A DNA stretch of 64,000 bases from Silene latifolia (taxonomy: Eukaryota; Streptophyta; Magnoliopsida; Caryophyllales; Caryophyllaceae): assembly GCF_048544455.1 (NCBI RefSeq), contig NC_133538.1, forward strand, positions 148,038,922 to 148,102,921. The letters are read 5' to 3'. Positions 35,245 through 48,340 of the stretch are shown here, one piece after another. The notes under the pieces are model-generated. The model searched no databases. It saw only the letters and a program-made list of their open reading frames with translations, and was not told the DNA's origin. Each line of letters begins with the position of its first letter. Position 1 is the stretch's first letter. The position numbers and the translations under genes were made by a program.

Positions 35245-35297
35245 TTTTCGGGGCTTTGCCCGTCTTTCGCACCAAAAAAAAATAATTGTGCAACAAA

Positions 35298-36230
35298 CGT
35301 TGATAAATCCTCTTATGAAGAGAATAATGCACAATTTAGTGGGAGTTTTGGGAAAAAAATCTTATCTTTAAATGTGAAATATAAGACGAGGTTCGAGAGA
35401 AAATACCATGAATATTTAGACGATGAAGTAGCTAAACGTATGACGCTAACGAGCTCTTTTTCCTCCAATGTTTACATGATAGACATAAACTATGCTAGTA
35501 CCACGACATGGGTATTTGATACTGGATGTGGATCACACCTTTGTAATCACTTGCAAGGGTTAGTTAACGTGCGACGATTAGCTAAAGGTGATATTGACCT
35601 ACGTATGGGAAATGGAGCTAGAGTAGCTGCGGTTTCTATAGGAACATATGTAATCAAATTAGGATCAAGCCAAGAGTTATACTTAAATAATTGTTATTAT
35701 GTACCAACTCTAAGTAAGAATATAATTTCCATTTCCGTGTTAGACCTAGAAGGTTTCACATTTGTGATTAAAAACAATTGTCTCACCTTTTCATGTGATG
35801 ATTTGGTTTATGGTCATGCCATAGCAATTGGTGGAATATACACTCTAGATCTAACTAAAGATGTTTATCATATAGACAATAAAAGGATCAAAACAGGTGA
35901 TTCTGATTAATCTTTCCTCTAGCATTGTCGTTTAGGTCATATAAATGAGAAGCGTATAAAGAGACTCGTATCCACAGGAGTTCTCAAGCCATTCGATTTT
36001 GAATCTTATGGAATATGCGAATCTTATTTACTAGGAAAAATGACTCGTAATCCTTTTTCTGGAAAAGGTACACGAGCGAGTGAGTTGTTGTGCCTTATAC
36101 ATACCGATGTATGTGGAAAAATGACAATCACTGCCAGAGGTGGTTATGACTACTTCATCACTTTTACTGATGATTTTAGGAGATATGGCTATGTCTACTT
36201 AATCAGATATAAAAGTGAAGCTTGTGGCTC
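35298..36230 (+). pseudogene. Copia protease and N-terminal integrase, truncated
   Basis: The protease has TTTWVFDTGCGSHLCNHL with the D-T-G active site, and NCYYVPTLSKNIISISVLDL after it. A stop at 35908-35910 precedes the pre-integrase zinc region (HCRLGHINEKRI, then CESYLLGKMT, where the second cysteine of the C-C pair is tyrosine). The integrase core keeps HTDVCGKM and FITFTDDFRRYGYVYL, with the first catalytic Asp, then breaks at KSEA (36225); about 200 residues are deleted, including the other catalytic residues. It belongs to the large copia element. Confidence 0.88.
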
Positions 36231-38055
36231 GTGAGGCTGTCTTTCTAGGAAAAGAGTTTATTTCTAGAAGACAGAGTGGGTGAAAGTTTGAACTTGATGA
36301 AGTTCAAGAGCCACAAACTGATGTGACGGTACAGGAAGATGTTCCTTCTACGTCTGACTCGGTTATTGTTCCTTCTGAACCTAGGAGGTCAGGTAGGGTT
36401 ACTTGCCAGCCGGATAGATAACTTGGTATTATCAAGGAAGATGGTGACTATGAGGTATTACTTCTAGAAAGTGATGAACCTAAAACCTAAAAAGTGGCTA
36501 TTACTAGTTCTGACTCTAAGTTATGGCTCGACACCATGCAATCCGAAATGGATTCCATGTATGATAATCAGGGATGGGACCTGGTTGACTTACCTAAAGA
36601 TATTCGACCTCTTCAGTGTAAGTAGATCTTCAAGATTAAAATTGGCATGGATGGACATAAAGATGTCTACAAAGCTAGATTGGTGGCAAAAGGTTTCACC
36701 CAAGTTCATGGTTTACACTATGACGTAACATTTGCACCAGTAGCCATGCTTAGATCTGTTCGGATAATGTTAGCGATTGTTGTATTTCATGATTATGAGA
36801 TATGGCAAATGGATGTCAAGACCGCATTTCTGAACGGGTTTTTGGAAGAGGAAGTGTATATGACACAACCCGAAGGTTTTGTGGATCCTAAAAATCCTAA
36901 CAAAGTATGCACACTTAAGAGATCCATTTATGGTCTTAAGCAAGCGTCAAGGAGTTGGAATCATCGTTTTGATCATGTTATTAAACAGAATGGTTTTTCT
37001 CGAAGTGTTGAGTAACCATGTTTATACATGAAGTTTAGTGGGAATAAAGTTGTTTTCTTACTTTTATATGTAGATGACATATTACTTATTGGAAATGATG
37101 TAGATATGCTTGCTTCTGTCAAGGAGTGGTTAGGAAATCACTTCCAAATGAAAGATTTAGGAGAAGCTCGGCGTATCTTGGGTATCCAGATCTATAGAGA
37201 TAGATCCAAAAGGATACTAGCTTTGAGTCACGAAGCTTTTATAGATAACATTCTTGACCGATTCAATATGAAAAACTCCAAGAGAGGTTTTCTACCTATA
37301 GGCAGTGGGATTACTTTGAGTAAGTCGTAGTGTCCTAATGAGCCTGAGGATATTGAACGCATGAAATCAATTCCTTATGCTTCCGCTGTTGGATCGATCA
37401 TGTATGCTATGATGTGCTCTCTCCCTGACGTCTCGTATGCTTTGAGTATAACGAGTCGTTTTCAGAAAAATCCAGGTGAGAGTCACTGGATAGCCGCCAA
37501 GAATATTCTTAAGTACTTGAGAAGGACTAAAGATTCATTCTTGGTGTTTGGATGAGAATTTGAGTTACGTGTAAAAGGTTATACGGATGCCAGTTTCCAA
37601 ACCGTAGGGATGATTTGAAATCCCAGGCTGGTTTTCTCTTTTTGATGAATGGAGGAGCGGTTTCCTGGAGAAGTTTTAAGGAGTCTGTGACTGCTGATTC
37701 TACAACGGAAGCTGAGTACATTGCAGTCTCTGAAGCTGCAAAGGAAGCTGTTTGGATTAGGCAATTCTTAGAGGGACTGAAAGTAGTTCCGACCGCCGAG
37801 TATCCTATCACTTTATATTGTGATAACAATGGGGCAATTTTTCAAGCAAAAGAGCCCAAGTCTAGTAACAAGTCTAGACACGTACTTAGAAAATTTTATG
37901 TAATTAGAGATTTAATTGAAAGGAAGGAAATTACAGTCTGTAAGGTTGGGACAGCTGACAACATCGCTGATCCTTTAACCAAGTCATTGTCTCAAGCTAA
38001 ACAAGATAGTCATGTAGTTTCTACCGGATTGAGACGAATGCCAGAACTGTTGTAA
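36231..38055 (+). pseudogene. Copia reverse transcriptase and RNase H, nonsense-mutated
   Basis: A linker (EPRRSGRVTCQPDR) leads to RT from about 36510 (LWLDTMQSEMDSMYDNQGWD). Later blocks are YKARLVAKGFTQVHGLHYDV, WQMDVKTAFLNGFLEEEVYM and the catalytic LLLYVDDILLIGND (about 37060). Stops fall at 36418, 36487, 36622, 37013, 37328 and 37553. RNase H runs to 38055 with VSWRSFKESVTADSTTEAEY, LYCDNNGAIFQAKEP and ADNIADPLTKSLSQAK. Frame changes near 37600. It once completed cDNA synthesis; it is now dead. The YVDD and DADP-like signatures make it Ty1/copia without doubt; the lineage is not assigned. Confidence 0.92.
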
Positions 38056-38818
38056 ATTATGCGATATGTAAAAATTAAGATATTGTATTTATTATTTCGT
38101 ATGTGATAATTACATTTATCGTTGTATTCAGTTTTTATATCTAAATTTAAATACTTTGTTTTGTCCAAATAGGTTGTATTGACAACGTTGAACCCTATTA
38201 AAGTGAACTGGATTAACATTGTATGTTGTCCCTAGTTACTTAATGAGGTGACGTCTCAGAGTGACTAGATTGTAAGACGATTGATGACAAGTTCGATTGT
38301 CATTTGGTTATAATGATGACTGGTCGATTACATAGGCAGATTGTGAGACGATTTGTTGGACAGTGACCGTTTATAGAGTCTTTTTGTTGCTGGGTCGTGG
38401 CGAGGATATCTATTTATTCCTTTAAGTCAATTCTTTAGACTGGCGACTATTTGTCTGAGTTGGTGCGGTTTTTCGGTGGTTTAGGTTTTTGCTCTAGGTC
38501 GCGCCGTAAAAGGAGGCCAATGAGCATTTATTGGGTCATTGTGATCTGCATCAAACAAAGAAAATAGGTCCACAGGATTGTCCACCCATGTCATTTTTAT
38601 CTCAAGGCCACTCGAGAAGAGTGATTGGAAATGCGTGGCCACGCTCGGATGAGATCTATAGTAGATTATCTGGTCAGACAGTCATTCTCCTGATCGAGGA
38701 AACCACTTTATGATATGATCACGTGCAAGAACGACCTGAAAGACATCTTGCATAGAGTGGGAGATATTATTGGACAAGAGAATTGGTAGCGCACACTTGT
38801 GTCGGACAAGTGGGAGAT
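38056..38818 (+). other. Copia 3' untranslated region and polypurine tract
   Basis: Non-coding, from the RNase H stop to the 3' LTR. It has several GACGATT and GACGTCTCAGAGTGACTAG-like words. It ends AAGTGGGAGAT (38808-38818), the copia polypurine tract. Confidence 0.8.
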
Positions 38819-39941
38819 TGTTAGAGTGAGTGTCCTCCACAATGGTGCGTCTACATAATAAATCTCGTACAAGGAATATTGAGGATTTATTTTATATATT
38901 TGTCAGCTGGTCAATGTTAATCGGTAATGATTGGCTGACTAGAGTTTGACATTACTGTCATATGACGGCGGTGACCAGCTGATCCCTTTAGGTCACACCT
39001 ATAGGATATTGCCCAAATGAAAAACTAATTATTTGTATGAGATACAATTTAATTAAACCCTTGTATTAATCGACTTTTAAATAACTCGTGTGAATATATT
39101 ATTTGATAACGAGTTACGAACTCGTGCCAAGTGGATTTATTATTTATTTATTCGATAATTAATTAATAAATATTAATTGTAATTTAGTAATTAATAGTTA
39201 ATTAATTAAATTTCTACGGCATGTGTATATGTTTTGAGGCGTAGGTAATTAGCTATTTATATTTACAAGAGGTTGTAAAATTAGCTAATAAGGGTTCATA
39301 AGACACATTTTATATTGATAAAATGGTCTAATAATTACTTAAAAGTAACATGGTTATTAGTTGTTAATTTGTATTATTGAAAGGTTAAATAATCATATTA
39401 ATATTAAATTATGTAAGATAATTATAAATATAAGACTTATAAGCATTTGTGAGACAAATGTCGAAAATCAAAATGGACCCGAAAATAAGTCATTGGACAG
39501 GTTTTATTAGGACACAACAAGTGTCAATGTTGTTGGCATTTTCCACTTGTGTTTGTCTCCTTACTATGCCTATAAATATTATCACATACACTAGCACATT
39601 TGATAAAAATTTTTAGAAAAAAAATTCTCTAAAAGGCTTACCTTTGGCCGGTCTATTAAAGAGAAGAAAAGAGTCAATTTTTCTTCTTTTTCCCTCATCA
39701 AAACTTGATCAAATTATTGATCATATAATCAAAACAAAGTTCACATATAATAATATACATTATCTAATATTATTAGTGTAATAATATTACATATTACAAG
39801 GTTTATTACTACAATTACCTAGTTAGTAATTTTAGTAGTAATTTGGGTTGATTCTTGGGTGCATCTTAGAGGAGGCTTCAAGTTAGAAGCTTAAGGAGGA
39901 TCATCCAAACCTTACTAGCTCAAGAACTACAAAGGTAGGAG
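38819..39941 (+). repeat. 3' LTR of the large copia element, first part
   Basis: It starts TGTTAGAGTGAGTGTCC and matches 15728-16900 in order, including TTGTCAGCTGGT and AGGTCACACCT. It stops at 39941, where a gypsy LTR begins. The missing end is at 58104-58260. Confidence 0.93.
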
Positions 39942-41295
39942 TGTAACACCCCCATACTCCAAGTGCCTTACCAGGACCACTTAAGGCATGGAAGTGCTAC
40001 CATCTCGGTTACTCGAGGCAATGATAATCAAATGACAATGAAGAAACATAATTTAAATAACAGAATAGCTTAAAGAGATTACATGATCAAAACCAAAACC
40101 AAAACTGTTAAACTGAAATACAAGATTCTCAGACGATCTACTGCTAACACTAACAAAGCTATAAAACATCGTCTGACACAGCGGAAGACTTCTAACTGCC
40201 ACGTGATGACTCATCCCAGCTATCCCATACGCGTCATATCATACCTGCTCAATAACTGCTCACCACCCCGAATGGATCACCACGATTTTTAAAACATTAA
40301 ACGGGTCAAGATACTAATCACACAATTTATATAATCCAACAACACATAAACAAGCAGCTCACACGGTCACACACACAATCACACCCACTCCAATCAATCT
40401 CCGTCACCGACCGTCCACTTTGGACCACCACCAGTGGGGGACCGCAGCCGTACCCACCAAATCCCCGCTCATCATACCGAGTGATAACCCTGTCCCATTA
40501 ATGTGCACATCCCCTTCCGTGGCGGGTTCCACGGAGGGCGAAACTAGGGCGTGAAGCCACTCCCGCAAGTGACTCCACTTAGCCGAGAACGCATCTCAAG
40601 AACCAGAGACAAACAATCACAATCATTAGACAACAATCAAAACCAACAACCATCACAATACGAATACGATAATATTCAACAACCACAATACACCAATAAC
40701 ACATTATGGGACTAATACTGAGTAGGGAAACCCTACCTGGAACAGCAGCACAATCAGACGGTCTCAACAGCTGTATCAAAATTCCTCTTCCACGAATCCT
40801 CCTCCTAACATATAATCACATAATTACTAACAATCATAAAACTAACACAAATCTCCAATTCCCAAAATTAGGGTTTAACAAGACTTAATTAAATCTCACA
40901 AATTCGGTACGTAGATCTTACCCTCGACGCAAGGATCACAAAGATGTAAAGAACGACGGAATCCGACCTCTCAAGCTCCGGAATTTCTCAATAACACGGA
41001 TGAATGCGAAGAACGTAATTTGAATCTCCCTTTTAATGTTATTAGGTTGTAAAAGTGTATTATGAAAGTGACGGAAAGATTTATATATTAATCCGTGTTA
41101 CTAACAAAACCCGTCGAATTATCACCCGCTAACCGAGCTACTCGATCGAGTGCCGCCTACTCGATCGAGTACCAAAGCTACTCGATCGAGTACCCTACAG
41201 GTCAGAAACTATTTTAAATTGCAAAACACCCTTACTCGACAGAGTAAGGCCCACTCGATAGAGTACCCAGAGACTCATAAAACCGTAGTATTACA
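39942..41295 (-). repeat. 3' LTR (left, outer) of the minus-strand gypsy derivative
   Basis: 1354 bp, TGTAACACC to TATTACA, followed by the minus-strand polypurine tract CTTTTTAAGGAGGGAAGAT (41296-41314). ACTCGATCGAGT copies lie at 41140-41190, spaced 19 and 21 bp. Confidence 0.93.
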
Positions 41296-41440
41296 ATCTT
41301 CCCTCCTTAAAAAGAACTTCGTCCCCGAAGTTCGACCCATACTAAAAAACAAGCATACTAACTCGGTCAAGGCACAACAACATAGCTAAGAACTCAAAAC
41401 AAAACCCCAACCTACAAAACATGAAACCATGAACTCTTAA
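41296..41440 (-). other. Short 3' internal piece of the outer derivative
   Basis: 145 bp between the outer LTR and the next LTR. The same sequence (with changes) follows the second LTR at 42830-42970, up to GAACTCTT, where the second element cuts in. Confidence 0.85.
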
Positions 41441-42829
41441 TGTAACACCCCCATACTCCAAGTGCCTTACCAGGACCACTCAGGTATAAAGATGCTACCA
41501 TCTCGGTTACCCGAGGCATGATAATCATAAGACAATGAAGAAACATACTTTATTAAACAAGTTAAGTGATTACATAACAAAACCAACTGTAAGCAAAATA
41601 CAACTGCTCTCAAACTATAAGCCAACAGAAAGGAACTGTCCTAACAAACACATCGGAAGACTAAAGACTCTGATATGTGATGACTCCATCCCCAACTAGA
41701 TCCCACGCGTATCCAAGATATACCTGCCAAGCAACTGCTCACCACCCCCGAATGGATCACCACAGTTTTTAAAACATTTAAACGGGGTCAGTACTAATCA
41801 CACAATTTATATACATATCAACAATCCGATAAAATGACGACTCACACCGTCACACATACAATCATACCAATCCCAACAATCTCAATCACCGACTGTCCAC
41901 TGGACCAGCCCTGCCAGTGGGGGACCGCAGCCGTACCCACCAAATCCCCGCTCTTCATACCGAGCGATAAATCCATGTTCATTAATGTGCACATCCCCTT
42001 CCGTGGCGGGTTCCACGAAGGGCGAAACCAGGGCGTGAAGCCACTCCCACAAGTGACTCCACTCAGCCGAGAACGCATCTCGAGAACCATAGGCAACCAG
42101 TCACAATCACAATATCAACAACCGTCTGAATCTATCAACAATGTACAATCACAATCACAACCGTCACAATACAATTACTATAACAAACAATCAATCTCAA
42201 CACATCAACAATCATCCCATTATGGGACTAATACTGAGTAGGAAATCCTACCTGGTAAGCACACAATCAGACGGTCTCTCTTTGAGTCAAAAAGCGTCCT
42301 CTATGAACCCTCCTCCTATCATACAACATATAGAGGCTACCAAATCACATACTACACATAAACCCCCAAATCTCTAAATTAGGGTTTAACCAAATCAAAA
42401 GAAAGACAATAAAAAGGGTACATAGATCTTACCCTCGACGCAAGGAACTCAACGGTATAACCAACGACGCGAACTGACCTTCCAAACTCCGGGGATTGCT
42501 AATTATGCGATTAGGATGAAGAACTTGCTTGCTTCCTCTCTTAAACAGTAATTTAGGTTTTGCAAAAGTGATTTAGAATAATGACGATAAAGCTTATATA
42601 CCTTAATCGCGTAATTAACAAAACCCGAGAAAACTCCCCGTAAAACCGGACACTCGATCGAGTACCCGAGATACTCGATCGAGTACCCCCTTACTCGATC
42701 GAGTACCCACGTTACTCGATCGAGTACCCAACAGGTCAGAAACTATTTTAAAATGCAACTCACCCTTACTCGACAGAGTAAGGCCTACTCGATAGAGTAC
42801 CCAAAGACTTATAAATACGGAGTATTACA
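41441..42829 (-). repeat. Third LTR, 3' LTR of an inner related element
   Basis: 1389 bp, TGTAACACC to TATTACA, followed by its own polypurine tract (42830-42848, minus). Four ACTCGATCGAGT copies at 42652-42726 are spaced 21, 20 and 21 bp. Its partner 5' LTR is missing, although its interior continues to the right. Confidence 0.9.
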
Positions 42830-44093
42830 GTCTTCCCTCCTTAAAAAGAACTTCGTCCCCGAAGTTCAACCCATACATAAAAACAACCATACTGACTCGA
42901 CCAAGACACCACAACTTAGCTAAGGACTCAAGAACTCGACCGAACATAGAACATGAACTCTTGACACCCACTCCACCAACTATGTTTACTTCCACAACAT
43001 GACTCACTATATCGTATCTACCACATATATATCTCTCACGACACCAACTCCATGCATAACCAACTACCATCCTCTAATGCTGCTAGCTCCATAATATCAT
43101 CAACTATCAAATCCAATACCAAGACACTCATAGACATCAAACGGAATGTTACACTTAACACCAACTCCACCAACTATTCCTACCTCCACACATCGCTCAC
43201 GATATCGTATCAACTACATCATATTCTCTCTCGACACCAACTCCCAACACCATCAACTATTATCCACAAACGCTGCTAGCTCCGTAACATATTATCCATT
43301 AGAAAATCCAATATCAAGACATTCACAAACATCAAACGGAATGTTACATTCTACCACCCTTAAAAGGAACTTCGTCCTCGAAGTTTACTCACACTCACAA
43401 CCTCATCCTCCAACTGTCAACACTATAGAACTCATATACATCATCATCCAACTGTCAGCACTATAGAAAATATTCTCATACTCTGAAGCATCACACTACT
43501 ACAAGCACGACCATGACCTTTAATAAAATCAACCACAACACGAACAATCTTTTATTATACCTCAAGACTCAAACTTCCAAATATATTACCATATGCACAA
43601 CCATCAAAATCTCTTTTATCGCATCCTACTCCTCTTAAGATAAATGTTACGTCCTTGTAACTCTCTAATACTAAATCCTTTACTATACATTCCAAAATCC
43701 TCATCACCATCGCATGTGAAAGATAACCGCCTATAATCTAAACACTCTCCATTCCTATATCCAAGGCTTTCTTACTTAACAGTTCTCATACCTCAATTCA
43801 CTCTGCACTCCATCTAACTAATACCACAAAACCCTTAGCATAACCAATACTCCAACTCTTCCACATTACCACAACACGACATACCTCTCTATATAAACTA
43901 TATAAACTCCTATCGTCAAAAGCATAGCTCACGATTCACACTTGTGACGTACACTCATTCCAGATCCTCAAGTTCTTTTCTTTCATCACTGCAAAACCCA
44001 TACATGACTTAACATGACACTAAATCCAAACACCCTACCCTCACTGTCCCAACGAAAGATTATGAACCACTGCAGCTTTCAGATCATTATCAC
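42830..44093 (-). other. Non-coding interior with a 195-bp tandem duplication
   Basis: Two diverged units of about 195 bp (about 42960-43153 and 43154-43348) both end ACGGAATGTTACA. The second is followed directly by a minus-strand polypurine tract of another gypsy type (43349-43376, AAGGGTGGTAGAA on the minus strand), which suggests a hidden LTR end at 43348. The ORFs here are low-complexity Thr/Ser/Ile strings. Confidence 0.55.
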
Positions 44094-46017
44094 TGTAACA
44101 CCCCGATTTATAAAGGAGCCTCTAGCAAGACATTCCTAATAAACCGGACTGTTACCATCTCGGTTTCCCGAGGTAGTGAATAACAAATTAAACTCCAAGG
44201 CAAATTACATAATTTCTTTAACTTAACTTTTTACAAAACCTCATTTACATCAAATTACAAGAACTAACATAAATAAAAGTGAAAGTCTTCTAAATGATGA
44301 TCTAGCTACTAAGTCTTCTGATCCAGTGTCTCACGCCCATCAAGCTCCCATCCTATCTCATAAACCTGTCAAGTCTGCTCCCCAATATTTGGATCGTCAC
44401 AGGTGTTCACGAATACACAGGGTCAACCACGAGGTTGAGTAGGGAATTCAATGAAACAACAAAATATGATATGCATGCTCCTCCGTCACCTCCACCTCCA
44501 TCTCAACTCATATCTCATAACCCGAACGCCTGACCATACCGATCCCCGGAGACTATATATCGACCGTAGCCGATCGCCGGCTCCTTGTTGAGGACACCAG
44601 GGCAAGTCTGCGAGAACCCGCACTGGGCCTTATCACAACATCATCATCACTACACCACATCACCACAACATCCTCCATCTCCAATGCATATGAATGCGCA
44701 ACAGTAAACAATGTAACACAATATGTATATCAATGAATGAAATCATGCCAGCTACCAAAAATGTTGTGATAACATACTCAACACGATCAGATCAGTCAAC
44801 CACATTCCAAAGATATAAATCATAACATAAATCAACAACCACGAAACAAGTCAGCGTTCACAGTTTGGTCATATGAAACACAACAAGTCAACACAACTTA
44901 ACAACAACGCTGATAAGTCAAGTGTATTTCCCTACCTTTTCGCAATCCAAGCTCACACAAGTAATCAATTATGAACCTTCACATATCCATCACCTACATA
45001 ACATAATTATATATAATTACCACCTACTCAATCAAATAATCATGCACATAACCTAGACTCATCATAACTTAATAGGAATATCAACTTAAAGAACAAACAC
45101 GATTTTTCCTGATTTTCCAGCACATGACAGACTCGGAATAAAATACATAACTAATTACAGAAAAATCAAATTGATACAAGGCCAATTGAATTGGAACCCC
45201 ATGAGTCTTAGCTACAAATTATATCTAACGTGTGTTTCCCAAATTCCATACTTATCAAGGGTTTCCAGACTGATTTCCAAAAACTGACAGAAACCGTCGC
45301 ATAAAAAGTATTGATTCATAAAACGAGTTTAAAACATTATTTTTCAGAAATTCAAAATCCTATTATCATCTAGACTATACAAAGATTATGTATGAAGAAG
45401 CCTCATAACTGAATCGACATAAAAATTAAGGTTTCAAATCATTTTCCACAACCAAATCAGATTCGCGGACTTTTCAGCGACATGTTCATAAATAAATCAC
45501 CTAGGACAAACCACAAAGAATTTGACTATGATATTTTATATGCATAAACTAGACATCAAATAAACAGGACTCTCTTTTCAAACCTTTCGAAAAAAACGAC
45601 TTTAAAATAGTATAAACAATGGAATGAAATCGACTTACAAACAGGGAATCGAATTAGGTTGGAATCGATGAGCAATCTTCAATCAAATGCAAGGATCGTG
45701 TGTGTGTGTGTTGGTGTGCGTCGAAAAGAGGGAGGCGGGTGAGATGAGGGTTGTGTAGTGTTAGGGTAAAAATTAGGTTAAGAATTAGGTAAAAACATGA
45801 TGTTGGGTGTTGGGTTAAACATGTTATTGGGTAAACTCCAATGGGTCGAGGGTAAATGGGTTAGCTCACATCTCGAATTCCATGTAAACCCGTCTCAATT
45901 AACTTACGAAACAACTCGATCTTACGATACAACGCGAGTCAAGTAAAATAACTTAACGTAATTATCGTCTAAACAATTACCCGACTTAAATAGTAAAATA
46001 AAATACGGAGTATTACA
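44094..46017 (-). mobile_element. Solo LTR of a third gypsy family
   Basis: 1924 bp, starting TGTAACACCCCGATT and ending ACGGAGTATTACA, with the TSD ATCAC (44089-44093 and 46018-46022). No internal region. The orientation is inferred from the same TGTAACACC/TATTACA end signature as the neighbouring minus-strand LTRs. GTGTGTGTGTG at about 45700 is a short microsatellite. Confidence 0.9.
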
Positions 46018-48340
46018 ATCACACATGTTCTACGAATCACTTGCCATGACTATGTGCACTGATGTCTCATCTACAACAAGATCAAATGTACTGTAACAAC
46101 TTCTGACAACTGTGTCCCATCAACAGAATATCCCTATGCCATGACAACCACGGAAACAAAACACTCTCTTTCATATCATACTCTAACCTCATTCTCAAAC
46201 TGAAACTGGTAAGAGACATCAGCAAATAAAACGACAGTCTACATGTTCAACCAAAACTCACAAGGAACAGCAGCAAACAAAACAACAATCTATGTATAAC
46301 TGGTATGTACTTTCGAAAACTCGTATCATAATCATCTCGCCTACTCCACCACAACCGGTGGCGGCATCACAACACCGCCACCAACAGCCACACCGCAGTG
46401 CGAAAATACCCGCATCACAACACTACATACCGTGCCCGGATCACCACCCGAGGCACCACAACCACACCGATAAACATCACAACATACACAATCCCATAAA
46501 GACTGACTCAATATAACATCTCAGACAAGAAAAACTTACTCAAGACTGCTTTACTAGATCACAACACCATATAACATACAGAATAACAAACAAGAATCTC
46601 ATCCATACCATCCATACCTTTTCACGGAATAAACATATATCATGAATGCACATGCAAGTACATGTCAGACCACCCAAACTATCACTTTTGATCATCATTC
46701 CATTAAGTTACCGTATTCAACATATATTACAGAACATTCAGATAACAACATTATAACTATCACACCATACCGCTTCTCGTGAGGTCTCAACCTCACACAA
46801 ACATTTTATACATCTTAGACCCATAATCACATCCAACCAGTCAATCCTGATCACGTAAGTTACCACCTGATAAAAGTTACCTCTCACCCGGGCTTAACAC
46901 TTATGCCCCTCATAACACATTCTCCCATTCGTATAACCATCACCTCCTATCAAGAATAACCATTTAACTAGTACTCAACTACTAGCAACCGCCTCCTAAG
47001 ACCACACCTCATACTTCCTCACAACCGTACTCATCAGTCGGGTCTCTATAAAATCAACCCCTTTAGAATGGCCATTTTTTTTCTATTTATCATCACTCTT
47101 AACCATTAGTGACAACTCCTCAACCCTACCATCGTTCGGACATCAAGCCTCTTACACTCATCTCTAAACATCACAGTTTCTTTCCTATCTTTGGTTAACA
47201 TCCCAAAAAACGATCATCAAATCCATCAACAAAATTACCTCAACATTCTTCCCAATACTATCCTTAATTGTATCATCATCTAACTCTCCACCAAAATCTC
47301 ATATCATGCAGATATTCTACCAACTTCTTACTTTCCTTAATTCCTCAAAACATAACTAATCATGTTGTCCCGAAACTCCGATATAACCATTAACTAACAT
47401 CCTCATGATTGGTATCACATTTCTCGACGACTCCTTGCCTTTATATCACATAACTCCGGTCATCATTTCCCTAGTTTTACTCCCCTCATTCATTTCTTTT
47501 TATATTCGACAAAATCAATTAACCATAAAACTCCTTATTACTTCTTCATAACATAACTCTTTAGTGCTCCGGTTACCTTCTCACTGCTCCAAAACTCAAA
47601 TCCCATTATTTCTTATCGATATTATCTCACTCTTTCTTACCATGGATCTTCTCTTATTATGCTATCACTCACATTTGCCACTAATCTATCCATAAAATTA
47701 ACGTTCACTGTTCAAACAATTGCATCTCCTTTGTACCACTCTAGAAATCAGAATTCATTTCATACCGTTAATTTTCCAAGGAAATCACACAGTAGTTTCA
47801 TCTCTTAATAAAACAAATTTCCCAAACTCACTCACTGTGTACAAATCTACCTCGCGACATGTCTCCATAAAGTTCACTGTATACCACTCTTCTCAACCCC
47901 TTTAAAACGAACTTTCACTACATATATGCTTAACCCACATGACTCCCAACCATCTCCCTCCATAATTCTTTACACATCTCAAGCTGCCACTATCCACATC
48001 CTTACTTTCAATCTTTTTATTCTCACGTTCCTTAGACTCACATCATCCCTTGCCCATATTCACTTGCTTTTACGTTACTCAACACACAATCATATCACTC
48101 ATCTCATCTCAGAAAACATGCTCTATGTCTCCATTAATCCATAACGATCTTCCTTTTATTTTTCCACTATCTATCACAACCACATATAACTCATGTCCTC
48201 CCCCCGAACTCATACTCACCACTGGTGCCACTCCTTACATCATAAGATTGGGTAACTTACGCATCAGGATCAACATACATATAAAACAATGCATAAAGAA
48301 GCAAAATGACACCTTTGAATTAAACATAATATGCAACGAA
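46018..48340 (-). other. Non-coding interior of the gypsy derivative
   Basis: A C- and A/T-rich plus strand with very few G and no convincing ORF; predicted peptides are Thr/Ser/Leu-rich and lack motifs. 46330-46480 (CACAACCGGTGGCGGCATCA) resembles part of the LTR fragment at 12700-12850. I see no gag or pol remnant. Confidence 0.55.

Larger units (their letters stand above)
22981..35281 (+). mobile_element. L1-type LINE, split by an LTR element
   Basis: It is bounded by the 16-bp TSD ataattgtgcaacaaa (22965-22980 and 35282-35297) and ends in GGGGCTTTGCCCG, a short spacer, ACC and a run of A, as plant L1 elements do. After removal of the inserted LTR element (27736-33826) and one 5-bp TSD it is about 6.2 kb, a full-length size. 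It has a 5' UTR (22981-23142), ORF1 and ORF2 on the plus strand. It inserted into copia gag. Confidence 0.95.

Noticed and set aside
42652-42730. CRISPR-like regular spacing of short repeats
   Set aside because: The repeats are 12-bp palindromes with 8-9 bp spacers inside a plant LTR with no cas genes. The spacing is far too short and the context is eukaryotic.
41441-42829. Middle LTR as a solo LTR
   Set aside because: It is followed by its own polypurine tract and interior sequence, so it is the 3' LTR of a longer element.
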